DNA of 46,110 bases from DASSUC01 sp035649895 (GTDB taxonomy: Bacteria > Actinomycetota > Actinomycetes > Mycobacteriales > Micromonosporaceae): positions 1 through 46,110 of the forward strand of contig DASRIS010000113.1 of NCBI GenBank assembly GCA_035649895.1, read 5' to 3'. Positions 24,081 through 33,000 of the stretch are shown one piece after another. Under the pieces are notes generated by a model. It searched no databases and was not told the DNA's origin. It was given only the letters and a program-made list of their open reading frames with translations. The position numbers and the translations under genes are program-made. Position 1 is the first letter of the stretch, and the number at the start of each line of letters is the position of its first letter.

Positions 24081-27000
24081 GTGGCCGAGTCGTGTTATCT
24101 GCGCTACCCGCACGTTGCACGCGATCTCGTCACGTTCGTGGCTGAGGACGATGTCTGGCTCGCCTCGCTGAGCGAGGCGGCGGACGGCCGGGGCACCCGG
24201 GCGTGGCGGCTGACTGCGGACCGGGCACCGGTGCTGCATCCGCGGCTGAACCCGTCAGCCACGCACGTCGCCTGGGTCTCGACTCGCGACGGCATCCGGT
24301 CGCTGTTGGGCGGCCCGCGCGAGGCGTATGCGGTGTCCGTGGACGGCGGTTCGATCAGGCGGCTCACGTACTGGGGTGACTGGTTCGCGACGGTTCGCGG
24401 TTGGGTCAGCGACGACGAGGTGCTCGTGCTCAGCCGGACCAGCCAGCACGCCAGCAGGAAGACGTGGGCGTACGCCGCGCCGTTGAGCGGGCCGGCTCGC
24501 CGGCTCGGCTACGGGCCGGTGGGTGACGTCGCGGTACACGACGGTGCTGTGCTGGTGGGCAGCGCCATGAACGTCGAGCCGGCCGAACCGGCCCATTGGA
24601 AGGGCTACCGCGGCGGCGCCGGTGGCAAGATCTGGTACTCGCCGGACGGCTCGCACTACGAGCGGATCCTCGCCGCCGTGGGTGACAACCTGGTGAACCC
24701 GATGTTCGTCGGGTCCCGGGTGGTGTTCCTGTCGGACCACGAGGGGACCGGCGCGCTCTACTCCGCGCGCCCGGACGGCGCGGACCTGCGCCGCCACACC
24801 GACCTCGGCGAGTACTACGCCCGGCACGCGACGACCGACGGCCAGCGCGTGGTCTACCAGCGTGCCGGGGAGATCTGGATGCTCGGGTCGCTGGACGCCG
24901 AGCCGGTACGCCTGGACATACGGCTCAGCGGAGACCGCTCGGGGCGCGCCCCCTACCAGCTGTCCGCGCGGTCGCAGCTGGGCTCGTTCACGCTGGGTCC
25001 AACCGGCCGGGTGCTCGGCGCCGAGGTACGTGGCACTGTGCACTGGCTGCCCGGCCGGGACGAGCCCGCCCGGGCGCTGCTCGCCGAGCCGGGCGTACGC
25101 GGTCGGCTCCCGGTGGTCATCCCGGGTACGGACGCCGTCGCGTGCGCGTCGGACAGCGGCGGCGAGGACGGTCTCGATGTGATCCCGGCTGATGGGTCGG
25201 CTGCGCGGCGGATCGGGCACGGCGAGCTTGGCCGGATCCTGGAGCTGGCGGTGGCGCCGGACGGGCGCACCGCAGCGGTCGCGTGCGCCGACGGCCGGCT
25301 GCTGACCGTGGCGCTGGACGGCGAGCCGGTCATCACCGAGATCGCACGCAGCACCAACGCAGAGGTAGCGGGCCTGGCCTTCGCTCCCGACTCCGCGCTG
25401 CTCGCCTGGGCGCAGCCGTGGCGGCCGGAGCGCCGTGGCTCGCACATACGGCTGGCCCGCCTGGCCGACGGCACCGTCGTCGACGTGACCCCGCCCCGCT
25501 TCGACGACACCTCGCCGGCGTTCACCCTGGATGGCAAGCACCTGGCGTTCCTTTCGAACCGCACATTCGACCCGGTACGCGACACGCATACCCCTGATCT
25601 CGGGTTCCTGCCCGGGGTGCGGCCGTATCTTGTGCCGCTGCTGGCCACAACGCCTTCGCCGTTCGCACCGCAGCTGGATGGCCGTCCGGCAGAACCGGGG
25701 GTTCCCACGACGCCGGTCGGTCTCGACGTCGATGGGCTGGCCGAGCGGGTCGTGCCGTTCCCCGTGGCGGCCGGACGGTACGAGAAGCTGCGCGCAGTCA
25801 CCGACGGCGTGGTGTGGCTGGCGCTGCCGCTCGCCGGCGAGCTGGGTGAGGCGGCAGTCGGCGCGGCCGAGGAGCACCCGACCCGGCTGGTCCGCTACGA
25901 CCTGGCTGCGCGCAAGCGCTCGATCGAGGTCGAGGCCCTGGACGACTACGCGGTCTCGGCGGACGGGAACCGGCTCGCCTACCGGACCGGTGAGACGGTG
26001 GAGACCAAGCCGACCGGCGTGGACAAGGTTGTCACCGTCGACCTGGACCGGATCCGGGTGACCATCGAACCGGCGGCCGAGTGGGCGCAGATGTACCACG
26101 AGGCGTGGCGGCTGATGCGGGACAACTTCGAGCGCGCGGACATGGCAGGCGTGGACTGGCCCGCGATGCGCGAGCGCTACCGGCCGCTGCTCGACCGCAT
26201 CGGCTCAGTGGACGACCTGCGCGATGTGCTGTGGGAGCTGCACGGCGAGATGGGCAGCTCGCACGCTGGGATAATGCCACCGGCCGCGGACGGCGACCCG
26301 GCGCTGGCCCAGGGCCTGCTCGGTGCCGACATCGAGCGTACCGAGGATGGGGCCTGGCGGATCGCGCGGATCCTGCCCGGTGAGTCGTCGGTGGTCGGCG
26401 CGCGCTCCCCGCTGGCCGCCCCGGGCATAGCCGCAGCGCCGGGCGATCTCATCGTCGCGGTGGACGGGCGGCCGGTGGACCCGGACCTCGGCCCGAACGC
26501 GCTGCTTGTCGGCAAGGCCGACGAACCGGTCGAGCTGACACTCCGGCGCGACCAATCCGACCGGCGGGTCGTCGTGGTTCCGCTGGCGAGCGAGTACGCG
26601 GTCCGCTTCTACGACTTTGTCGCCCGGCAGCGGGCCGCGGTCCGCGACGCCTCCGGCGGGCGGCTCGGCTACCTGCACATGCCGGACATGATGGCGCGGG
26701 GCTGGGCGGAGCTCCACCGGGACCTGTACCCCGAGCTCCAGCGGGACGGCCTGATCGTGGACCTACGGGAGGCGGCAGGCGGCGACGACTCGGTGCCGGT
26801 GATCGAGAAGCTCGCCCGGCGCATCACCGGCTGGAACGTGTCCAGGTACGAGGAGCCGTTGAGCTACCCCCTCGAGGCACCGCGCGGGCCGGTCGTGGCG
26901 ATCGCGGACGAGTACACGATGTCCGGCGGTGACATCGTGGTCCAGGCGTTGAAGTCCTACGGCATCGCGACCGTGGTCGGCACCCGTACCTGGGGCGGCA

Positions 27001-27242
27001 CGCGCGGCGTCGACCTCAAGTACCACCTGGTCGATGGCACGCTGGTGGCGCAGCCGAAGTACGCCTGGTGGTTCGCCGGCGTCGGCTGGGCGGTGGAGAA
27101 CCACGGCGTGGATCCGGATGTCGAGGTGACGATCGCGCCGCATGACTGGGCCGCGGGCCGCGACCCTCAGCTCGACACCGCCGTCCGGCTGGCTTTACAG
27201 GCCCTCCAGCAGCGGCCACCCGCGACTCCGCCTCCTGTCTGA
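24081..27242 (+). CDS. Tricorn-type protease
   Basis: A 1053-residue serine protease of the tricorn family (S41), which trims peptides made by the proteasome or other proteases in the cytoplasm. The first 330 and next 340 residues form two beta-propellers with WD-like D/N-G repeats (SPDGSHYERI, VAPDGRTAAVACADG, TLDGKHLAFLSNRTFDPVRD). Then come the helical core, MGSSHAGIMPP with catalytic His728, a PDZ domain from about 760 to 840 (GDLIVAVDGRPVDPD) and the nucleophile loop DEYTMSGGDIVVQAL with Ser948. ENHGVDPDVEV near the end probably supplies the charge-relay acid. Length and order match known tricorn proteases of about 1070 residues. The GTG start lies 6 nt after TAAGGT with no ribosome binding site, so leaderless. 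Confidence 0.95.
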   Translation: MAESCYLRYPHVARDLVTFVAEDDVWLASLSEAADGRGTRAWRLTADRAPVLHPRLNPSATHVAWVSTRDGIRSLLGGPREAYAVSVDGGSIRRLTYWGDWFATVRGWVSDDEVLVLSRTSQHASRKTWAYAAPLSGPARRLGYGPVGDVAVHDGAVLVGSAMNVEPAEPAHWKGYRGGAGGKIWYSPDGSHYERILAAVGDNLVNPMFVGSRVVFLSDHEGTGALYSARPDGADLRRHTDLGEYYARHATTDGQRVVYQRAGEIWMLGSLDAEPVRLDIRLSGDRSGRAPYQLSARSQLGSFTLGPTGRVLGAEVRGTVHWLPGRDEPARALLAEPGVRGRLPVVIPGTDAVACASDSGGEDGLDVIPADGSAARRIGHGELGRILELAVAPDGRTAAVACADGRLLTVALDGEPVITEIARSTNAEVAGLAFAPDSALLAWAQPWRPERRGSHIRLARLADGTVVDVTPPRFDDTSPAFTLDGKHLAFLSNRTFDPVRDTHTPDLGFLPGVRPYLVPLLATTPSPFAPQLDGRPAEPGVPTTPVGLDVDGLAERVVPFPVAAGRYEKLRAVTDGVVWLALPLAGELGEAAVGAAEEHPTRLVRYDLAARKRSIEVEALDDYAVSADGNRLAYRTGETVETKPTGVDKVVTVDLDRIRVTIEPAAEWAQMYHEAWRLMRDNFERADMAGVDWPAMRERYRPLLDRIGSVDDLRDVLWELHGEMGSSHAGIMPPAADGDPALAQGLLGADIERTEDGAWRIARILPGESSVVGARSPLAAPGIAAAPGDLIVAVDGRPVDPDLGPNALLVGKADEPVELTLRRDQSDRRVVVVPLASEYAVRFYDFVARQRAAVRDASGGRLGYLHMPDMMARGWAELHRDLYPELQRDGLIVDLREAAGGDDSVPVIEKLARRITGWNVSRYEEPLSYPLEAPRGPVVAIADEYTMSGGDIVVQALKSYGIATVVGTRTWGGTRGVDLKYHLVDGTLVAQPKYAWWFAGVGWAVENHGVDPDVEVTIAPHDWAAGRDPQLDTAVRLALQALQQRPPATPPPV

Positions 27243-27582
27243 CCGTGGCGCAGGTCCACCGCGCCGGTGGCGTAGCCGGTGCCGCATGGGCCCAGCACCG
27301 GACCAGGTCCATACAGGATGTTGGTCCGGTAGGTCGTTGTCGCTGCCGCGTCGTACACCGCAGCATGCGGACTGTCGTACGAGCCGTAGAAGGCCCCCCG
27401 CGACGTGGGGGTCGTCTGGGCTGCTGGCCACAGCCCCCGAGGCCGCCGCGGGGAGTCCGCCGAGCCGTAGGTACGGACCTTGGTCAGGCTGGTGGTGTCC
27501 CAGGCGGCATAGCCTGCCGGGATGAACCGACGGGGATGCCTGCACCACATGGAGCTGTGAGTTGGTGTGACATTCTGTCGAA
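27243..27582. other. Intergenic/degraded region after the tricorn gene
   Basis: No intact gene. On the minus strand an open stretch from about 27540 down to 27210 reads GYAAWDTTSLTKVRTYGSA, a Tyr/Thr-rich middle, TTTYRTNILYGPGPVLG and GTGYATGAVDLRHGQ. This has a protein-like amino-acid pattern but no recognisable family, start signal or promoter. It may be the tail of a lost gene. Confidence 0.25.
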
Positions 27583-27950
27583 GTGTCGGACGCCGGTACG
27601 TGTTGGTCGGCCCTCGCGGAGCCATGGCGGCGCTGCGTCCTGCTCGCATGGGAGTCGTTCCAGGCCGGCGAGATGCCGGTCGGTGCGGGTTGTCGTCGAC
27701 CGCACTGGAACGACCATCAGTGCGGGGCGGACTCGTCAGCATGAAGGGGTCGCACCAGCCGGCCAACTGGCTGGCACCAGGTTGGCGCATGCCGAGGTGA
27801 ACGCGTTGGCCGCGCTACCACCGGCCGACTATCGCGACCACACCATGTACACCACTCTTGAGCCCTGCCTACTGTGCACCGCGGCGTTGACCCACTCGCA
27901 CATCGGTACGGTCCGGTTCGCCGCCGTCGATCCACCATGGGACGGGCTCC
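27583..27950 (+). pseudogene. Broken nucleoside/tRNA-adenosine deaminase-like gene
   Basis: A cytidine/deoxycytidylate-type zinc deaminase fragment. A GTG at 27583, 6 nt after a CATTCT -10-like box, opens a frame reading WRRCVLLAWESFQAGEMPVGA. One extra G in GGG at 27687-27689 then breaks the frame, and the following frame continues with VVVDRTGTTISAGRTRQHEG, LAHAEVNALAALPPADY and TLEPCLLCTAALTHSHIGTVRFAAVDPPWDGL. The zinc motifs HAE and PCxxC are thus present but split from their N-terminus. The family normally continues beyond DPPWDGL; here the sequence changes to an antisense HsdM fragment, so the 3' end is also lost. A single-base error in the sequence cannot explain the missing end. Confidence 0.75.
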
Positions 27951-28210
27951 TCGCGGCTGGCCCGGCCGTCCCCCCCGATGACCCGGATCGACGAGCTGCG
28001 CCCGAACGGGGGATTGGCCAGCACCAGGCTGGCCCGACGGTCGGGCTCACGGGTGAGCGAGTCGCGCACCTCGATCAGCGACGGCCCGTTGGGCTGGCCG
28101 ATGCCGTGCAGCAGCATGTTCATCGCGGCGAGCCGGGCGGTGCCGTCGACCAGCTCCACGCCGGTGATCGCCCCGCTGGCCAAGCGTCGCCGTTGGTCCG
28201 GAGTTAGCAT
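27950..28210 (-). pseudogene. HsdM-like type I DNA methyltransferase fragment
   Basis: An 87-residue piece of the methyltransferase subunit of a type I restriction-modification system. It reads ITGVELVDGTARLAAMNMLLHGIG, then SLIEVRDSL, and the catalytic motif IV LVLANPPFG followed by SSSIRVIGGDGRASREE, where full-length HsdM would go on to the target-binding part. The upstream SAM-binding motif (DPACGTGGFL) is missing and the downstream part ends at the junction with the deaminase fragment near 27950. No HsdR or HsdS is visible. It is a relic, not a functional enzyme. Confidence 0.7.
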
Positions 28211-28357
28211 CACAGCGTATCGAAGATACGCAAGATCGCAAGCATGCGCTGCGCGCCGTAGTAGCTGGACTGGGCGACCCGCCTGGTGGGCGGCGTACTC
28301 GACCGTGGTGCGCACCCTCTGTCTGATGAGGGTGATCGATCAACTATCTAGGGCCTG

Positions 28358-28386
28358 TTTACGCTGGCGTCTAGCCAGCCTAGACT
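28358..28386 (+). promoter_or_regulatory. hicAB promoter with overlapping palindromic operator
   Basis: TTTACG (28358-28363) and TAGACT (28381-28386) with a 17-bp spacer. Two interlocking palindromes overlap it: GCTGGC-GTCTA-GCCAGC (28363-28379) and GTCTAG-CCAGC-CTAGAC (28369-28385), which covers the -10 box. This is the expected arrangement for antitoxin autorepression. Confidence 0.6.
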
Positions 28387-28395
28387 CCTACCCTT

Positions 28396-28604
28396 GTGGT
28401 CAAGGAGATGAGCCTGCGAAGCGTGGAGAAGGCTCTCTGGGAGGAAGGTTGCCGGGTGCTCAGTGAGGATGGCAAGCACACCAAGTGGGGCTGTCCCTGT
28501 GGCAGCCACACCACGGCAGTGCCGCGCCATCGGAGCATCTCCCCGGTGTTGTCCGCAACATCATCCGTGATCTTGCGTGTAGGCCGAAGGGATGGCTGCA
28601 GTGA
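28396..28604 (+). pseudogene. hicA: HicA-like toxin, frameshifted
   Basis: HicA family mRNA interferase (a small dsRNA-binding-fold RNase). The frame from GTG 28396 (or ATG 28408) reads MSLRSVEKALWEEGCRVLSE, DGKHTKWGCPCGSHTTAVPRH and RSISP. The catalytic His region GKHT and the PRHR-type motif are recognisable. After TCCCC (28540-28544) one base is missing: restoring a fifth C gives SPGVVRNIIRDLACRPKGW and a stop at 28602-28604, overlapping the antitoxin start as in normal hicAB operons. Without it the frame runs on into nonsense. Either the toxin is inactivated by a C-run deletion or the base was lost in sequencing. Confidence 0.75.
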
Positions 28605-29056
28605 CGACCTACCGAGTGCGCGCCAAGCGATGGGCGCGCGGTTGGGAGCTTCACATCGACGGGGTCGGTGTGACCCAGTCCCACCGGCTTGCCGACGCCA
28701 AGGACATGGCCCGCAGCTACATCGCCATGGTGTGCGACATCTCGCCGGACTTGTTCACGGTTGACATCGTCCCCGAAGTCGGAGGGGGGCTTGACGAAGC
28801 CGCCACCAACGCTCGGGAGGCGGTACGCCAGGCGGAGGAGGCACAGCGCCGAGCCGCCGCCCGGTCGAGGAGCGTGGCGCGTCAGCTTCATGAGCGCGGA
28901 CTTTCGGGGCGTGACATTGCGGCACTGCTGCAGCTTTCCCCCCAGCGGGTGTCTCAGCTACTCCAGCCCAAGGGCGGCGGCAAGGCCGGTGGGAGCACAG
29001 CGGCTGCACAGGCTGCTGTCAAGAAGACGCGTAGGGGCACGAGCAGCGCCGCCTGA
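28592..29056 (+). CDS. hicB: HicB-like antitoxin
   Basis: A 154-residue antitoxin. Residues 1-60 resemble the HicB fold (TYRVRAKRWARGWELHIDGVGVTQSHRLADAKDMARSYIAM), a linker helix is rich in Ala/Arg/Glu, and residues 105-130 are a helix-turn-helix (RGLSGRDIAALLQLSPQRVSQLLQ) for operator binding. The C-terminal 25 residues are low-complexity and basic. It overlaps the end of the frameshifted toxin by 13 bases. Usual function: neutralise HicA and repress the operon. With the toxin broken it may now be an orphan, possibly able to counter related toxins elsewhere. Confidence 0.78.
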   Translation: MAAVTTYRVRAKRWARGWELHIDGVGVTQSHRLADAKDMARSYIAMVCDISPDLFTVDIVPEVGGGLDEAATNAREAVRQAEEAQRRAAARSRSVARQLHERGLSGRDIAALLQLSPQRVSQLLQPKGGGKAGGSTAAAQAAVKKTRRGTSSAA

Positions 29057-29132
29057 CCGCTCGCTCTACCCGGCCTACACAGGCAACGTCGTGACCGCCG
29101 CGCTCGCGAGCGGGTGGCGCGGTTGTCGGTGG

Positions 29133-29433
29133 CTACAGCGCGAGAAGGCGGCGCAGGCCGTGGTCGACCTGGTTGGCGAGACTCACCGGTATGCGACCGT
29201 GCCGGTGCCCGAATGCCGACGGATCAGCGAACCTGATGCGGACAGGTCGATGGTGCCACCACCTGCGAGATCTCCCGGTAATGGCAGGAGGAGGTCGGGC
29301 ACGTTGCCGTCTGCTCGGCTGTGCACCAGGACGATCACGGGATAGGCGTGGCAGTAGGTGTTGGCACTGACGACCAGGACCGGGATCCGTCAGCTGCGAG
29401 GGTGTAGTCGACGATGTCGCCACGGGCCGGTAT
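29133..29433 (-). pseudogene. MazF/PemK-like toxin, multiply frameshifted
   Basis: Three frames in succession give a MazF-like protein. Near 29433 the sequence reads PARGDIVDYTLAADGS. A second frame continues as VLVVSANTYCHAYPVIVLVHSRADG, then DLLLPLPGDL. A third frame ends DPSAFGHRHGRIPVSLANQVDHGLRRLLAL with a stop at 29133. At least two single-base shifts (near 29385 and 29240) separate them, and the expected start codon is ATA. It lies directly downstream of an intact antitoxin gene in the same direction, which is the normal antitoxin-toxin order. Inactive as it stands. Confidence 0.65.
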
Positions 29434-29444
29434 GGCGCTTCGGG

Positions 29445-29651
29445 CTACCGCGCGGCGTTGAAGTCGGCGAACGCAGCGGCGTCCGCACCGGTCAGGGATG
29501 CGTGCCACGCATGTGCGGCAGCCACGGCGCGCCGGTCCAGATACTCGCGGATGGCCTGGGCGACCAGGGCCGAGCGGTTGCCGTCACCAGCGGCGGCGTT
29601 GAGATCCGCGCCCAGCTCGTCATCAAGGGTGACGGAGATGCTGACGGCCAC
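29445..29651 (-). CDS. Ribbon-helix-helix antitoxin
   Basis: A 68-residue protein: a beta-strand (AVSISVTLDDEL) followed by two helices (LNAAAGDGNRSALVAQAIREYLDRRAV) is a ribbon-helix-helix DNA-binding domain, and the C-terminal 25 residues (HAWHASLTGADAAAFADFN) would wrap the toxin. The GTG start is 7 nt after a TAGCGT -10 box, again leaderless. The frame is intact while its MazF-like partner downstream is broken, so it is likely an orphan antitoxin. Confidence 0.72.
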   Translation of the reverse strand: MAVSISVTLDDELGADLNAAAGDGNRSALVAQAIREYLDRRAVAAAHAWHASLTGADAAAFADFNAAR

Positions 29652-29658
29652 AGCCGCG

Positions 29659-29676
29659 ACGCTACCAACGATGTTG
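29659..29676 (-). promoter_or_regulatory. Antitoxin promoter -10 and palindrome
   Basis: TAGCGT (29664-29659, minus strand) with the 11-bp palindrome CAACGATGTTG at 29666-29676 immediately upstream. A likely autoregulatory operator for the ribbon-helix-helix protein. Confidence 0.45.
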
Positions 29677-30020
29677 TCGCTAGTACGACCTGCGGTCGGA
29701 TCGGCGTGTCGCCGGCCGATCTCGGGGAGATGTCGACCGAGCTGCGCACTTCAGCCGAGCGAGCCGAGTAAGGCTCCCCATGACTGCCAAGATCACGATC
29801 TAAGCGCCAATAGCAAAGTCTGGCTTCACTTTTCTTGCAATAGTCGTGATCTTGAAGCCCCTGGGCGCTCATTCCTGGGACGGCATGAAGCGCGCGCTCT
29901 ACTTCACCGCGGCGGGGCGTGCGGAGATCGACTCCGGGGCCAGCGGCTCATCGCCGGCCTGGGCGTCCCGGCTGTCCGATGACGACCTGGCGCAGATGAG
30001 GCGGCAGCATCCCGTCGAGC
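29677..30020. other. Gene-free region between antitoxin and RHS gene
   Basis: About 340 bases with no supported gene on either strand. It contains the inverted repeat at 29788-29854, and its AT content is clearly higher than the flanks between about 29770 and 29860. Confidence 0.45.
29788..29854. repeat. 67-bp inverted-repeat element
   Basis: CAAGATCACGA at 29788-29798 and its exact complement TCGTGATCTTG at 29844-29854 bound an AT-rich centre (with CAATAG and CTTGCAATAG pieces). It resembles a small intergenic repeat/MITE more than a terminator, because the internal part is 45 nt. Confidence 0.55.
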
Positions 30021-30061
30021 CGCGGTGGGCTGCCCAGGATCGCTTGGGACAGCCCACCGCG
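30021..30061 (-). terminator. Terminator of the RHS-like gene
   Basis: CGCGGTGGGCTG (30021-30032) pairs perfectly with its complement at 30050-30061 (12 bp), and an inner CCCA/TGGG extends it across a one-base bulge. It starts 12 bases after the stop codon of the minus-strand gene. Confidence 0.7.
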
Positions 30062-30073
30062 CGGGCAAAAGAG

Positions 30074-33000
30074 CTAGAACTGCAGGGGGAGCGTGCCGAA
30101 GAACTGGACTCCCACGTAGTGGCCGTACTTGAACGGGTCGGTGCCGGTGGAGTGGCCGTAGAGGATCTGCTCGGCGCCGGGTACCGCAATTGGCGGATGG
30201 GCCGGGTCGTACGTGACAAGGGACGGGCTGGGCGAGTACCCGATAGAGAACCCGGTGTAGGAGGCGTTCCCGAGCGACGACCCGACCGGCACGTGCGCCC
30301 GGATGTGGGTGTAGCCAACGCTCGGCCCCGCGTTGAAGTAGTCCGTCGTGCCGAACTGGCCGCCCGACGGCACCGAGGTCAGCGGCGCCGGCAACCCGGG
30401 AGGAGGCGTGGCAGCAGGATCGAAGATCTTCGGCTGCAACCCGAAGAACAGGAACTGCGGGCCGACGTAGTGCGCCTGCACGCTGAACCCCTCGGAGCTG
30501 CTGAGCTGCCAGCTACCAGCCGCCACGGCGACCGGCGGGGCGGCCACCCGGAAGCTGCCGGACAGCGAGTACTGCCCCTCCGCGAACGTCCCGGTCCCGG
30601 ACGCCGAGCCGATCAGCAGCGGCGACAGCGAGGACCCGACGTCCAGCCGCAGGCTACCGGTGGGCGGCCCGGGGTCGTGCGTCAGCAGCGGACCGTTGTA
30701 GCCGACCGAGAGGTTGTAGCGCGCCACCGGCGGCACCCAGGCGGGCAGCCCGGGCAGGCGCAGCCGCCCGGTCTCACCGGTGTCGGCCCGGCTGCGGTCC
30801 CCGCTGGCGTACTGGCGCAGGGAGTCGTCCACATCCGCGCCCTCCGGGTCGACGAAGCGCATCGGGTTGTTCGCGCCGTACCCGTAGAGGTTGACCGACG
30901 CGCCGTTGTCCAGCGCCGGCTCCGGGCCGGCGGCGTAGGCCGGGTCGGTGGAGACGAACTGGCTGATCCGCGGGTCGTAGTAGCGGGCGCCGAAGTAGTA
31001 GAGGCCGGTCTCCTCGTCGAGCTCCTTGCCGGTGAACATGTTCGGCGTCCACTCGATGTTTGACTTCTCCATCACCCAGGTCTCCCCGTACGGGAAGAAC
31101 TCGGTGTGCTGGAACAGCTGGCCGAGCGGGTCGGTGACGTCGCGGCTGCTGCCCTGGTGGTCCGGGTGGTAGAGATAAAGATCCTTCTCGTACGGGTTGG
31201 CGGCGCCCCCGCCACCCCCGGGCTTGTCCTGCTTGGCGAGCTTGGTGGCGAGCCGGGTCGAGCCCACGTAGATGTCCTTCTGCGCCACCTGCCGGTCGCG
31301 GATGGTCAGGTACTGGTTGACGTACACCGTCTCGCCGGCCGGGCCCCGCTTGACCACCCGGTTGCCGGAGTCGTCGTACTTGTACGCGATCTCCTGGCCG
31401 TTGGTGGTGATGGACCGGATCCGGCCGTCCTCGTCAAAGACCGAGTCGCGCCGGTTGGCGTTGGTGTCGTCATCCCAGCCGACCTGGCAGCCGCTCGGGT
31501 CGTAGCGGTAGCTCAGGTCGCCCACCTTGGTCGGTGCGTGCGGGTGCGGCCCGCCGTACGTGTAGCCGTACCCGTAGGTCGTCTCGTGCACCGGGTTGAC
31601 CTCGCCCGACGGTGACACCACGTCATGCGTCTGCTGCTTGGAGACGATGTTGTGGATGTTGTCGTACGCCATGGCCAGCGTGTACTTGTCGGTCTTGAGG
31701 CCGCCGCTGTGCGTGTACTGCCCGGTCGCCCCGACCAGCCGGTAGAGGTCGTCGTAGCTGAACGCCTGGCTGGACGGCCCGCCGAACTCGTTGGGCGGCG
31801 GCACAGGGATGTCGTTCACCAGCGTGGTCAGGTTGCCCAGCGGGTCGTAGCCGTAGCGCAGGTCCTGGTACTCCCGCGCGCCCTTGGCCGTTGTGATGCT
31901 CGCCAGCCGGCGGTTGTCGGCGCGGTAGGCGAGGTTGGTCCGCACCCCGTTGCCCTCGAGCAGGAAGACCCGCTGGCGGAACTTGTCGTACTCCATCCGC
32001 TGCACGTACGGGTAGGTGAAGCCCAGCTTGGCGCCGACCACGGTGCGCGGCAGCCCGCCCGAGTCGTACCCGTAGGTGACCAGCTCGCCATCGGCGTACG
32101 TCATGTTCTGCAGCCGGCCGAAGCTGTCGTAGGCGAACTGGGTGGTATAGACCTCCGGGGTGTCCCCGGTGTCGCTGGCGATGGTCTTGACCTCCCGGGT
32201 GGTCTCGCCGAGCTTGCCGTAGGACAGCTGCTTGCTGCCGGACCCGTCGGTGACCAGGATGACCCGTCCGGCCCGGTTGTCCGCCGCGCCCGGAGGACCA
32301 TACGTGTACGTGACGTTGTTGCCCGGGAACGTCGGATAGCTGATCTTCGTCAGCCGGGTGAAGCTGTAGTCGTAGGTGACCTTCGCCAGCGCTCCGGCGA
32401 GCGTCGCGGTGGTCTTCTCCACGACGTTCGAGGCGAGGTCGTACGCCTTCACCGTCCTGCCCGCATCCGGACTGTCCACACTGACCTTCCGGCCCAGGGC
32501 GTCGTACTCCACCGTGGTCGTGTTGCCATTGGCGTCGCTCATCGCCAGGAGCTGGCCGAGCGGGTCGTAGGCGAAGCTGGTCCACAGTGGCTGTCCGTTG
32601 TGGACCTCACGCGCCGAGGTCTGCTTGCCCCGCACGTCGGCGAAGGTCTGCCGCACGCGCAGGCTCGCGTCGGTGGTCGTGGTCATCTGGCGTACGGCGC
32701 CGGACCGGTCCGGCCCGAACCCGTACGCATAGCTCGTGGTGGTGTTGTCGGGCAGCCGGACCAGCGTCTTGCGGTCCAGCACGTCGTAGTCGGTGTGGGT
32801 CGGCGCCACGCTGTCCACGCCGGTGTTGAACACGCCGGCCTGACCGAGCGGCTCGTCGACCGGGTAGTACGTGTCAACGGCGCGCCCGGCCAGGTCGTAG
32901 ACGACCTTTCCGGAGACGACCATCCGGTCCTGCGCCGCGGTGGCGTCACCGGTGTGGATGGTGGCGTCCCGCTTGGTCTGGATCTGCCGGCCGAGGCCGT

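Noticed and set aside
28230..28350. Small minus-strand frame extending the HsdM fragment upstream (start near 28315)
   Set aside because: The extra residues do not resemble HsdM and its SAM motif is absent, so I limited the relic to the aligned part.
29846..31063. Plus-strand frame of 405 codons starting at 29846
   Set aside because: Most of it is antisense to the RHS gene tail and its terminator; the first 40 codons have no family resemblance.
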